Made by a program: the position numbers and the translations under genes. A stretch of DNA of 64,000 nucleotides from Ariolimax columbianus (taxonomy: Eukaryota > Mollusca > Gastropoda > Stylommatophora > Arionidae): assembly GCA_036924085.1 (NCBI GenBank), contig JAVGWX010000013.1, positions 48,971,965 to 49,035,964 on the forward strand, read 5' to 3'. Positions 20,294 through 30,734 of this stretch are shown piece after piece. Every line of letters starts with the position of its first letter. The stretch's first letter is position 1. The notes beneath the pieces are model-generated. The model had not been told where the DNA came from, searched no databases, and saw only the letters and a list, made by a program, of their open reading frames with translations.

Positions 20294-22105
20294 GAAGACA
20301 GAGACAGACCAAGAAGGCGATGACCCCAAGATGTAAGGAAGACAGAGACAGATCAAGAAGGCGATGACCCCAAGATGTAAGGAAGACAGAGACAGACCAA
20401 GAAGGCGATGGCCCCAAGATGTAAGGAAGACAGAGACAGACCAAGAAGGCGATGGCCCCAAGATGTCAAAAAAGACAGAGACAGACCAAGAAGACGATGA
20501 CCCCAAGATGTAAGGAAGACAGAGACAGACCAAGAAGACGATGACCCCAAGATGTAAGGAAGACGGAGACAGACCAAGAAGACGATGACCCCAAGATGTA
20601 AGGAAGACAGAGGCAGACCAAGAAGGCGATGGCCCCAAGATGTCAAGGAAGACAGAGACAGACCAAGAAGGCGATGACCCCAAGATGTAAGGAAGACAGA
20701 GACAGACCAAGAAGGCGATGACCCCAAGATGTAAGGAAGACAGAGACAGACCAAGAAGACGATGACCCCAAGATGTAAGGAAGACAGAGACAGACCAAGA
20801 AGACGATGACCCCAAGATGTAAGGAAGACAGAGGCAGACCAAGAAGGCGATGGCCCCAAGATGTCAAGGAAGACAGAGACAGATCAAGAAGACGATGACC
20901 CCAAGATGTACGGAAGACAGAGACAGACCAAGAAGGCGATGGCCCCAAGATGTCAAAAAAGACAGAGACAGACCAAGAAGACGATGACCCCAAGATGTAA
21001 GGAAGACAGAGACAGACCAAGAAGACGATGACCCCAAGATGTAAGGAAGACAGAGACAGACCAAGAAGGCGATGACCCCAAGATGTAAGGAAGGCAGAGA
21101 CAGACCAAGAAGGCGATGACCCCAAGATGTAAGGAAGACAGAGACAGACCAAGAAGACGATGACCCCAAGATGTAAGGAAGGCAGAGACAGATCAAGAAG
21201 ACGATGACCCCAAGATGTAAGGAAGACAGAGGCAGACCAAGAAGGCGATGGCCCCAAGATGTCAAAAAAGACAGAGACAGACCAAGAAGACGATGACCCC
21301 AAGATGTAAGGAAGACAGAGACAGACCAAGAAGACGATGACCCCAAGATGTAAGGAAGACAGAGACAGACCAAGAAGGCGATGACCCCAAGATGTAAGGA
21401 AGGCACAGACAGACCAAGAAGGCGATGACCCCAAGATGTAAGGAAGACAGAGACAGACCAAGAAGGCGATGACCCCAAGATGTAAGGAAGGCAGAGACAG
21501 ACCAAGAAGGCGATGACCCCAAGATGTAAGGAAGACAGAGACAGACCAAGAAGACGATGACCCCAAGATGTAAGGAAGGCAGAGACAGATCAAGAAGACG
21601 ATGACCCCAAGATGTAAGGAAGACAGAGGCAGACCAAGAAGACGATGACCCCAAGATGTAAGGAAGACAGAGACAGATCAAGAAGACGATGACCCCAAGA
21701 TGTAAGGAAGACAGAGGCAGACCAAGAAGACGATGACCCCAAAATGTAAGGAAGACAGAGACAGATCAAGAAGACGATGACCCCAAGATGTAAGGAAGAC
21801 AGAGGCAGACCAAGAAGGCGATGGCCCCAAGATGTAAGGAAGACAGAGACAGACCAAGAAGACGATGGCCCCAAGATGGCAAGGAAGACAGAGACAGATC
21901 AAGAAGACGATGACCCCAAGATGTAAGGAAGACAGAGACAGATCAAGAAGACGATGACCCCAAGATGTAAGGAAGACAGAGACAGATCAAGAAGACGATG
22001 GCCCCAAGATGTCAAGGAAGACAGAGACAGATCAAGAAGACGATGGCCCCAAGATGTCAAGGAAGACAGAGGCAGACCAAGAAGACGATGGCCCCAAGAT
22101 GTCAA
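20294..22105. repeat. 44/45-bp minisatellite, about 41 units, inside RTE-2
   Basis: The unit is gaagacagagacagaccaag plus aagacgatgaccccaagatg plus taag (44 bp), or tcaag (45 bp). The 45-bp form is in frame and encodes KEDRDRSRRRWPQDV, matching the GRGRPRRRWHQDI motif of RTE-2 at 27468-27513. The dominant 44-bp form cycles through all frames, which creates the long minus-strand pseudo-frames between 20255 and 22165. Confidence 0.97.
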
Positions 22106-22225
22106 AGAATGCTTGGGGCATGACTCTAGACCAAGCTGGAGATTTGGCAAGAGATCGAGTTTCATTTAGCTGGGCTGTGATGGAAGTGACGTTCTTGCAT
22201 AGGACAGGCTACACGATAATGAAGC

Positions 22226-23141
22226 TATATTCCACTCACTCATAGTCTTGTTTACTGCTAGCCACGGTGGAGTTTCATAACGTTTTGGACTGAAGTTAGT
22301 CGTGGTTTTGCCCGTTCAACCCCAAAAAACACAATTGACTTGGTAAAAATCAAATGTTTTACCGAACGACACATTTTTTATATCTACTTGTGTTGAGGTA
22401 GAAAGGCCAGATCACTTACCACATTTCAGTCGCTGACAGTAAACTAGGTAGCAATTTAAACCTGGGTCAATTTGATAAAAGAGATCGCCCCGATTCTTCT
22501 ACAGAAAGGAGTTTGAGCTCTTCCGCTATGCCACTATTATGCTCTAATGAGAGAAAGAGAATCATACATTTGTGAATGTTGAACCTTGCAGTGAACCAAG
22601 GAAAATAAAGAAGTGGATACTTAGTGTTCTTGTTTTCTGGAGGTAAAGAGAAACAACATTGATTTAACTTTAGAATGAAAGTTACACTGAAGAATACTCC
22701 AGAAGAACTTCCAGCAAATAAGAATGTATGTGTGACAGAATAGAGAATCATTTTGTACTCATACAGTCAGCGACTAACATTGTGGTAAAACCATTCTGGA
22801 ATACAAGAACCTTTCAGTATGATATGGACGTGAATAATGTCACTACCACACTGTGAGCGACTAGTCGTGTGGTCTAATCATTCTAGAATAGAATAATCTC
22901 TGAGTGTGTTAACACAAAAGTATTAGCGTCACTACGACGATGAGAATGTCTTGCACCTGGTGAAAATTATTGCGGCCTACCAGCTTTAACGTGTTTCTGA
23001 AGTGTCTACGTGTTTCCGATATACACAATCCTTCATTTATAATTTAACTTAGCGTAGAATTCAAAATATTAGACGACATTACTTCTGTCTCGGTTGGTCC
23101 GCTGAGGTCTCGGGTGGTCCGCTGAGGTTCCGAGTGGTTTA
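22226..23141. other. Unannotated interval
   Basis: About 0.9 kb of AT-rich unique-looking sequence without a convincing ORF, RNA or repeat. Short frames (for example 22467-22751 minus) have no recognisable domain. Confidence 0.5.
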
Positions 23142-23554
23142 TCTTGGCTTGGTTTGGCTTGGCGTGGGCTTGGCGTGGTCTTGGCTTGGGCTTGGTTTGG
23201 CTTGGTTTCGTTCGTTCTCAATCTCTCGCTACCAAACCTTGAAAAGAGCTTACGTAGCAAAATGTAGTCCAGAGAACGGAATGCGTTGTGCCGTAGTTTG
23301 CAGCTTGACTGCGATATTTGCACCTGTCGGTCCAACACATCCGATTTCAGCAAGTATTTTTTGAGTACCAGGTTAGCATTCCCTCTTCGATCCCTTCTCC
23401 TTAGCCAGTCTATTCTGCTACAGCCTGTTATTCAGGAACACCGCGTGGAGGCGTAGAAGGGTCTTGGCAGCTCTGGTTCGCTGGCCCTGACGCTATCAGT
23501 CAGATATGGGTAGCTGACCACTGCAGCTCATGCGATGCTCAGCATCTTGATCCC
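23142..23554 (-). mobile_element. Retroposon A with expanded CTTGG tail
   Basis: The antisense tail 23142-23210 has about ten ttggc/ttggt-type pentamers, with cttggcgtgggcttggcgtg variants. The body is complete to cttgatccc. No target-site duplication was found. Confidence 0.9.
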
Positions 23555-23975
23555 TAAAGTGTTAAATAATTCATAGTTCTCAGCTACATGTTGCATGAGG
23601 TAGAGTGGCCAGTTTTTTTCCCCCGCCACCTTTCCTCCCCTACCGGTACAGACAATCACCATCTGTGGCAGAGACAGTCACTCGCGAAAAGTCATTTACA
23701 GCCATAGCAGACTGTGTCAAAATACATGAGGCAGAGCTGAACAAAACACACATTGCGTCTCGCTCACCGTCTACAGAAACTGAGACGCCTATGATTATGT
23801 CCCATGTGTTAAGATTCTTATAATCATCACTACTTCATATCACTTTTAGTCCCTGGGGAAGCGGTATTAAGCGGGATTACTATTTCAGAATTGACTTGAC
23901 CAAGTCGCTCCTCTTCTACCATATATATATGTAGGCTATTCTTTTTTCTTGTGGAATATAGTTTATGTAAGAAGA

Positions 23976-24215
23976 GTGGGTCGGCGTGGTCTAGTGGTTA
24001 AGGGACACGGTTCACAACCCGAGGGTGTTGGGTTCGCTCCCCAATCACAGCACCGGACGTTAACCCGGGGAAGCAAACCCTTAGAAGACGCAGGAGGAAG
24101 TAGACCCTTACTTAAAAGGATTGATGAAGTCAGATGCACTGGGACGACAGGCGCAAAATAAAAACATAGTGGAACGCACACCGCCTTGGTGAATAGAGAA
24201 ATAAGGCGAACGCAA
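23976..24215 (+). mobile_element. SINE-2 (tRNA-derived), copy 1
   Basis: A box cgtggtctagtggttaag at about 23985 and B box gtgttgggttcgctcccc at about 24028. The body follows with ggggaagcaaaccctta, aggaggaagtagaccctt, gaagtcagatgcactggg and a 3' end of cgcacaccgccttgg...aataaggcgaacgc. Four more copies lie at 37551, 38455, 41544 and 59365. Confidence 0.9.
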
Positions 24216-24454
24216 AAAATAGAAATATAAGAAGGGGTCAGCCGACCTAATTCCCCTATCCTTAGTTGCCTCATGCGACAAGAATATCTGGTTACAGTGT
24301 AGCTATTCTTTAGTCCACTTTCAGGCCCAGTTACACACATGCGTGTGTTGAACAAACAATATATACACAGAAACAAAACAATTAATTATTACAATACCAA
24401 ACAGGAAGAGAAACTATTTACAGCTATATAATGTTCAGAGAATATTTCCAGGAA

Positions 24455-24620
24455 AGTCAAGTTGATGACATATGTCAGCTGATCTCATAACAACAAATAT
24501 GTAGGTCAGTTGGGAATGCCCCCAGGATAAACAAACCAGCACCCCAAAAAACAAAATGGAATATCGCGCACTTGTTCAGCTTCCTGCCTAGCGCTTAGTG
24601 TATGCTGAGACAATGTTCTT
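24455..24620 (+). repeat. Dispersed family G, copy 1
   Basis: Shares gtcagctgatctcat, aagtaggt(ca/ta), caggataaac(a/c)aaccagca and cgcttagtgtat-type blocks with 25995-26190. Type unknown; possibly a SINE body. Confidence 0.45.
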
Positions 24621-24727
24621 CTTTTAAAATAGTTCACATGTAATGGGAAATCGTTCTCAGCTTGGTTTATAAACCTAACTTAGCAGGTTACTAGTTATAC
24701 AGAACACTAAATTTAATCCTATCCAAC

Positions 24728-25198
24728 GTCTGGTCAGGCAAAATATACTGATCAGACATATTAGTTAGGGTCAGGCAAAATATACTGATCAGACATGTTA
24801 GTCAGGGTCAGGCAAAATATACTGATCAGACATGTTAGTCAAGGTCAGGCAAAATATACTGATCCGACATGTTAGTCAGGGTCAGGCAAAATATACTGAT
24901 CAGACATGTTAGTCAGGATCAGGCAAACCATACTGGCCAAGGTCCTCACCTCGGTTTTCATCACAGCCTGGCTAACTGGGCGAGGTATCGACGTGATCTC
25001 CGTAGTAGTGAGCGACACGCAAATGAAGCCAAACATAACACAACCACTTGAAGGACCACAGGCCCACCTTTATCAGCACGCTCGGGATGTGAAGAAAGCT
25101 ACTGGAACCCTCCTGTTAACATTCTATTAAGGACGCACAAAAAAGAAAGCTACTCATTGTGGACCATTGCAATCATTAACAACAATAACAACAACAAC
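24728..25198 (+). mobile_element. Family B retroposon with five 37-bp units and AAC tail
   Basis: Five gtcaggcaaaatatactgat-type units (24730-24915) lead into the body: ccaaggtcctcacctcgg, gtagtgagcgacacgcaaat and gctcgggatgtgaagaaagc. It ends in an (aac)n tail at 25176-25198. The flanks cctatccaac (24718-24727) and cctatcgaac (25199-25208) are a likely 10-bp duplication with one mismatch. Confidence 0.82.
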
Positions 25199-25313
25199 CC
25201 TATCGAACATTGTGCGTTTACGTCGGATCGAGGTCTACGTCGTTGGATGCTGTAGGCCACTGTGACCTCGTTACCTATACTCGCCTAGCCGACAGTTGAG
25301 CTAGAAATGTGTA

Positions 25314-25642
25314 TGGCTTGGCTTGGTTCGCTCTCAATCTCCCGCTACAAATCCCTGACAAGGACATAAGTATGCAGAATGTAGTCCGGAGAACGGAATG
25401 CGTTGTATCGTAGTTTACAGCTTGACTGTGGTATTTGCGATCCAACACATCCGACTTCAGCAAGCATTTTTTAAGAACCTAGTTAGCATTTCTGCTTCGA
25501 TCCCTTCTCTTTAGCCCGTCTCCTCTGCTGCAATCTGTTATCCAGGATCACCACGTGGAGGTGTAGAGGGGTCCTTCCAGCTCTTGTTCGCTAGCCCTGA
25601 CGCTAGCAGTCATCTATGGGTCACTGACCGCTACAGCTCAGC
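25314..25642 (-). mobile_element. Retroposon A copy
   Basis: The antisense tail ggcttggcttggttcg is followed by a diverged body. It is truncated after gctacagctcag at its 5' end. Confidence 0.85.
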
Positions 25643-25687
25643 CACCCCCTTTGGTTAATGTGCAGTACTTCATTTAGTTTACCCCAG

Positions 25688-25765
25688 AAAAAGAGGAAGA
25701 AGAAGAAGAAGAAAAGGAAGAAGAAAAAGAAGAAGAAAGAAGAAAGAAGGAAGGAAGAGAGAAGA
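25688..25765. repeat. GAA/GGA-rich simple repeat
   Basis: Imperfect gaagaagaag run. It follows a degraded retroposon end and could be a former LINE or retroposon tail. Confidence 0.9.
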
Positions 25766-25804
25766 CTATCTTTCTCTACCAGCACGATCCAGTCGACCCA
25801 GCTT

Positions 25805-25965
25805 TATATAGGCTACATTTGTCAATGGGTACCTCGCCTACGTTTAGGGAAAGAAAGGGAACTGACCACCCCAAAATCACACACGCTGTGGCTAAGTACA
25901 ATCAGGTTTCGAACACTCCATCCCCGACTGGAGTTTCTGCTATGGGACTTTTCCAGAAAGAAACG
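25805..25965 (+). mobile_element. SINE-like body (gtaccc block), copy
   Basis: Carries tcaatgggtacctcgcctac, ccccgactggagtttctgct and atgggact, paralleling 48335-48480 (aaatgggtacccggcctacg, cagcggtttctgcaatgaga). No tRNA-like head is recognisable here. Confidence 0.4.
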
Positions 25966-25994
25966 TACAGATAAATATTTCCCCCCAAAAACCA

Positions 25995-26190
25995 GGTTGA
26001 GGACTGACATCTGTCAGCTGATCTCATCGCAAGTGATAAGTAGGTTAATCAGGGATGTCTCTTCCCCTTCCCCCCCCGCCCCCCCCCCCCCCCCGCCCTT
26101 CTACAGGATAAACCAACCAGCACACATGCACAAACTCCCGCCCTTGTACAGCGACCTCGCGCTTCGTGTATCTCGGCCAACTGTAATTCT
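25995..26190 (+). repeat. Dispersed family G, copy 2, with poly-C
   Basis: Matches 24455-24620 and contains a poly-C tract at 26072-26095. The interval 26190-26750 shows no gene. Confidence 0.45.
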
Positions 26191-26756
26191 GCTTTATATA
26201 GCACGCGTGTAGTTGTCGTTAATACCAAGGCTTAACTTTAATCATTTCCTGATAAGTGATAGTAGATGCATTGTCTCTTGTTTCCTGCCTGTTCTTCTTC
26301 TTTGGCTTTCTGACGTAAATTTGAATATATCTGAAGTAAACAGTGGTTAGCCTGAGGCTACCGGTATCTCCATAGAGCTTGTCTAGAAATGATATAGTTG
26401 TGGGGTGGTAAAACTACGGCCCGCAGCCAGATCCGACTGGTCAAACAGTTTTGACCAGCCCGCCAACCATTATTGGCCGACTTATTATTCATTGAAAATT
26501 TCTGAATACTCCGACTATGCTAAAACATATATGACAAAATAGAACGCACAGGCACCACTAATGAAACCAAAAAGACCCAAAATGTACTATTAACATCTTT
26601 TCTGTCGTGAAGCTTATAAAATTCAAGACCAGAAACAGATTCTGTATTATCCCATGTTCTCAGAACTGCTACTTGAAAAAATAGAAGTAGACTTCAAATC
26701 ATTGGTGAAAAGTTTTAATAAGCCACATTCTTCACAATGAAATATCACACAAATGT

Positions 26757-27620
26757 ATGTTTGAAATAAATAATTACATGCCAGAAGATGTGAACATTGA
26801 AAGTTTCGACCCATTTACGATTGGGGTGTACGAGATTCCAGAGTTACGATACGCAGATGACACAGTGATACTATCAAGAAGTGCAGAAGGGCTAGAGCAG
26901 CTACTTTCAGCCGTTAATGGACATAGTAAAGATCAAAACCTGTTCATAAACATAAATTAAAACAAAGATAATGACCACCGACAAAACACAATGTCGGCAT
27001 AAATTTACAGTGGGTGGTGAGGAAATATATAAGGTCACACATTTTGAATATCTGGGCTCCAGAATTGACAAAAATGGCGACTGCTGGAAAGAAATCAGAA
27101 GAAGACTAGCCATGGCAATGCAGAGACTGAACAGCCTGTATAAATTATGGCAGAGCACCAACAAAATGATAAAAGTAAAAGTCTTGAGAGCCTGTGTTTT
27201 TCCTGTGGCAGCTTATGGCTGTGAATCATGGGCGATTACCAAAACTTCTAGACAAAGAATCGAATCCTTGGAGTCAAAATGTTACACAAAGATCTTCAGA
27301 ATACCCTGGACAGAGAAAAAAAACAAATGCAGACATTCGGCAAGAGTTGAGCATAGAAGAGAACTGGTTTATCAATTCCACTTTGGCTAGAAAATGCAAG
27401 TACTTTGGTCACATCAAGAGACACAATGGTCTTGAGAGAACGGTGATGGAAGGTATGGTGCCAGGCAAAAGAGGAAGGGGTAGACCAAGAAGACGATGGC
27501 ACCAAGATATCCGGGAGAGCCTGACTGTGGCGGAGGCTGGTGTTTTGGCAAGGGAACGGGTTTCTTTCAGACAGACTGTGATGGGAGCGACGTTCTACAA
27601 AGGACATGCTACATGATGAT
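26757..27620 (+). mobile_element. RTE-2 LINE 3' fragment, unexpanded reference copy
   Basis: Encodes RT motif C ELRYADDTVILSRSAEGLEQ (26826-26905), then, after a stop, FTVGGEEIYKVTHFEYLGSR, MAMQRLNSLYKLWQSTNKM, CVFPVAAYGCESWAITK and, one frame over from about 27320, EENWFINSTLARKCKYFGHI, GKRGRGRPRRRWHQDIRES and a FYKGHAT terminus. A short (ATG)n tail follows. One nonsense codon and one frameshift are present. It gives the ancestral sequence for the arrays at 18.2, 20.3 and 38.0 kb. Confidence 0.88.
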
Positions 27621-27826
27621 GATGCCATATTACAAATTACAAAACAAATTAAACAACAGATTCATTATATCTTTTAAAAAAAAAGAAAGGAATTCCAGTC
27701 CCGAAGACTGGTAAACATGTCTTGGCAAATGTACAGTACAGTAGTTTGCCGTTGCTTTCTGTACGTGGTTCATTATATATGTAAAACTAAATCTAGAAAG
27801 CTATTTTTTAAGGATGTTATTGGTAT

Positions 27827-28052
27827 GGGGATTCCGTGGCGAAGTGGTTAAGCCGTCGGCCTCGTGATCAGGTGGTGTGGGTTTGACTCCGGACTCCATC
27901 GTCTTTTTCACGGGTGTTTGATGCGGAGTCCCCTGCATCTTGTAGTCGCTCCCTAGTCGTCTAATCCTTGACTTGCCACTCGGGTCGGGCGGCACGAGAC
28001 GAGAGAGTGAGGATAAAAATTATCGCGCAGTTAATCCTTACTAAAAACAGCG
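27827..28052 (+). mobile_element. SINE-1 (tRNA-derived), copy 2
   Basis: gggattccgtggcgaagtgg (A box) and gtgtgggtttgactccgg (B box) at the 5' end. The body includes gcatcttgtagtcgctccct and the 3' end is gcgcagttaatccttactaa. The next 50 bp (28058-28110) match the reverse complement of the RTE-1 leader at about 9915-9975. Confidence 0.87.
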
Positions 28053-28467
28053 CTAGCAAAATTAATTATGCCATCATCGTCTACGATGGACGGCAGCCTT
28101 TGCCTTGCCTTTGCCTTTTATTGGTCTGGCCCATGGTGGTGTACCCTTTATCATTATCTGGCCTTCGGTCAACCTTAGCTTGACCACCATTGGTGTAGAT
28201 GAAGGCTACACGTGCTTTCTCTGTTACTCGTATGCTGACCACCTTTGTAGAAGATGCTCAGCAGGCCTTTTGCCGATGCCGCAGACGCATTCATATGTAT
28301 GTCCTATTCTTAATTTGTTGAACAGATGGTATCACAATCTGTTGTGGCCTGTGAGGAGTCTAAAGATTACTACCTGCTCACCTGTTGGGCTGGTAATATG
28401 TGTCATTTGGTTGATGACTTATGTGTACACTGCCTCCCATTGGTTTCTCTATCTTAAATCTCTTGGT

Positions 28468-28907
28468 TGGAGTCAAGACGCTGAGTAGCGCATAAACTGC
28501 AGCGGCCAGCGACCCATAGCTGACTGATAGCGTCAGGGTCAGCGAACCAGAGCTGAGCAACGCATAAACTGCAGCGGCCAGCGACCCATAGCTGACTGCT
28601 AGCGTTAGGGTCAGCGAACCAGAGCTGCCAAGACCCTTCTACACCTCCACGCGGTGATCCTGGATAACAATCTGCAACAGAGCAGACTGGCTAAGGAGAA
28701 GGGATCGAAGAGGAAGGACAACCCGGTATTCAAAAATGCTTGCTGAAGCCGGATGTGTTGGACCGAAAGGTGCAAATATCGCAGTCAAGCTGTAAACCAT
28801 GACTCAACGCATTCCGTTCTCTGTACTACATTCCGCTACTTGCAAAGCTTTTTTTAGGGTTTGGTAGGAGGAGATTGAGAGCGAACAAAGAAGAAGAAGA
28901 AGAAAAA
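28468..28907 (+). mobile_element. Retroposon A with 72-bp internal duplication
   Basis: Sense copy with a GAA tail (28886-28907). Its 5' region is tandemly duplicated: the segment starting ctgagtagcgcataaactgc (28481) recurs at 28553. The flanks aaatctcttggt (28456-28467) and aaatcttttggt (28908-28919) form a 12-bp duplication with one mismatch. Confidence 0.88.
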
Positions 28908-28919
28908 AAATCTTTTGGT

Positions 28920-29395
28920 CTCTTCAAACGTTAAACGTATAACATAACAGGTTGAGGAAGGCAGCTGGACAACGATGTTTAAAGAAGGACGTTAGTTGAC
29001 GAAAGATCTTATAGACCAGGTCAGGTGCATATTGTTGTGTTAACTTAAGTCCTTCTTTAAACATCGTTGTCCAGTTCTTCACTGTTGTCTTCGACACACT
29101 TTTATCACCATACACTGCCTGTATTTTGCGATGAATGTCAACTGGTTGACATCCTTCAGCTGTTAGAAACCGAATTACCGCTCGCTGATCGACTTTGTAA
29201 AGATTCTGTACCACACCCACCATGTTTTTAAAGGTCGGCTGAGGAAACTATGAGTCGGAGGATAATGATATTTTGCAAACTTGACGGTTGGTACGTGCTG
29301 TTTACACCAGAAGTGACGTCATCATGTTCATCGTACGTATGTTCACTTGTTGCATTTTGGTCCGGTTTCATTTGAACACGCCTCGTACTTAAGTA
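28920..29395 (-). mobile_element. Mariner-like transposon, 5' part with foldback
   Basis: A terminal-repeat-like acgaggcgtgttcaaatgaa is read on the minus strand near 29391. The transposase N-terminus starts at 29223 and includes VDQRAVIRFLTAEGCQPVDI and VYGDKSVSKTTVKNWTTMFK, the first helix-turn-helix of mariner transposases. After about 60 residues the frame runs into a 26-bp inverted repeat and the rest is absent. A sister 5' end is at 33888. Confidence 0.8.
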
Positions 29396-29463
29396 ATGGC
29401 GCACCAAGCTATTTGGAAGCTTTTTTTTATAACTTTCATTTTTAGTGTTGGTGGAGTGGAATA

Positions 29464-29506
29464 AACTGGTTGTAAACAGACTCTATAGAGCCTTCTAAGC
29501 CAGTTT
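29464..29506. repeat. Palindromic family E, copy 2
   Basis: aactggttgtaaacagactc / gagccttctaagccagttt. An imperfect palindrome directly followed by the pentamer array. Confidence 0.7.
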
Positions 29507-29756
29507 AATTAGGTTAAGTTACGTTAAGTTAAGTTAGGTTAGGTTAAGTTAAGTTAAGTTAAATTAAGTTAAGTTAAGTTAGGTTAAGTTAGGTTAAGTT
29601 AGGTTAGGTTAGGTTAGGTTAAGTTAACTTAAGTTAAGTTAAGTTAGGTTAGGTTAGGTTAAGTTAGGTTAGGTTAAGTTAAGTTAAGTTAGGTTAGGTT
29701 AGATTACGTTAAGTTAAGTTAGGTTAGGTTAAATTTAGTTAAGTTTTGTCAAGTTA
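29507..29756. repeat. (GTTAA/GTTAG)n pentamer array
   Basis: About 48 pentamers, a mixture of gttaa and gttag. It adjoins palindrome E, which carries one to three of the same pentamers at the other loci, so it looks like an expanded family E tail. Confidence 0.95.
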
Positions 29757-29818
29757 TAAAAACGTATATAAAATATATATCTACGTATACAAATACAGCA
29801 ACCGACTAAGAGAAACAG

Positions 29819-30056
29819 AAGAAGGAGGAAGAAGGGAGAAGGATAAGGGAAGATGGAAGAAAGAAAGAAAGAAGGAAGGAGGAGAAGGGAGGAGAAAGGG
29901 TGAGGAGGGAAGGAGGAAGGGAGGAGAAAGGGATGAGGAGGAAGGAGAAGGGAAGGATGGGAGGAGTGGAAGAAAGGAGGAAAGGAAGGAGGGAGGGAGG
30001 AAGGAGGAAGGAAGGAAGAAGAAGAAGAAATAAGGAAGGAAGGAAGAAGAAACATT
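29819..30056. repeat. Purine-rich GGA/GAA tract
   Basis: About 240 bp of almost pure A and G on the plus strand. The 95-codon frame through it is low complexity and not a gene. Confidence 0.95.
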
Positions 30057-30412
30057 AAAAAATAAGAAGAAATGTCTGACGAAATTGTGATAAATAACAA
30101 TATGTTATGTCGTTACATAAATGAATAAGAAAGTGTAGAGGGTCATGTACTTGGTACAGTCTTTGTCCCCATCTATAATTGTTCGTACTATCCCAGTAGG
30201 CGCTTGCCCGGGGTGACAAATCAAAACGGATTTCAAGACATGCCTACTGGAAATTCCATTCCTTTGTATGTAAGTGTATTTGGTATGTGCCTAGATTAGG
30301 TCAGACCAGATGGGCTGGATTAAGGTCATGGTCGATGGTTGCAAAGGTCGCACCAAAACAAGCTCGATGGGAGAAAGGCCTCATCAGGACAAGTGGACAT
30401 CAAGGGCGCATC

Positions 30413-30655
30413 AAGACAAGTTCAACTGCTCAAGGGAGCACCAGAACAAGTTCAACTGCTCAAGGGAGCACCAGAACAAGTTCAACTGCTCAAGGGAGCA
30501 CCAGAACAAGTTCAACTGCTCAAGGGAGCACCAGAACAAGTTCAACTGCTCAAGGGAGCACCAGAACAAGTTCAACTGTTCAAGGGAGCACCAGAACAAG
30601 TTCAACTGCTCAAGGGAGCACTAGGGCAAGTTCAACTGATCAAGGGAGCAGCAGG
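30413..30655. repeat. 30-bp minisatellite, about 8 units
   Basis: The unit is caagttcaactgctcaaggg plus agcaccagaa. The central six units are nearly perfect and the edges decay. Frames 30287-30694 read it as TAQGSTRTSS repeats. Confidence 0.97.
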
Positions 30656-30734
30656 GAATGTGTAATTGTTCGAGGAAGCATCACACCAAGTTAAATTGTC
30701 AAGGGTTGAACGAGGATAAACTCGAAAGGCCAAG

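Larger units (their letters stand above)
18030..22225 (+). mobile_element. RTE-2 LINE 3' part inflated by two internal minisatellites
   Basis: The non-repetitive pieces align in order with the unexpanded RTE-2 copy at 26757-27620. They are aagataatgaccaccca (18040), cctgaactaacaacaatggc (about 18130), ggcaatggcaatgcagagac (18180), then the 38-bp array, then gcaaaccaacaaaagtgag to cagcatacggttgc (20130-20190, the AYGC codons), then the 44/45-bp array, then aatgcttggggcatgactct to ttcttgcataggacaggcta (22105-22205, the terminal codons). About 0.8 kb of LINE has grown to 4.2 kb. Stops and shifts make it non-coding. Confidence 0.85.

Noticed and set aside
20255..22165. Several long overlapping minus-strand frames of 94 to 316 codons with a repeated hydrophobic peptide
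   Set aside because: They read through the 44-bp array. With a 44-bp period every frame is visited, and absence of a stop in the unit makes long frames automatic. No start context, domain or non-repeat coding flank.
26395..26480. Palindrome ctggtcaaacagttttgaccag with cggcccgc flanks, possible DNA transposon end
   Set aside because: A single short near-palindrome without a second copy in the window; could be chance.
29507..29756. TTAGG-like telomeric repeat
   Set aside because: The motif is a mixture of GTTAA and GTTAG, is interstitial, and is tied to palindrome E copies that carry a few of the same pentamers. It is not a perfect TTAGG or TTAGGG array.
29746..30100. Charged or serine/proline-rich frames of 95 and 121 codons
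   Set aside because: Low-complexity purine tract; translation is meaningless.
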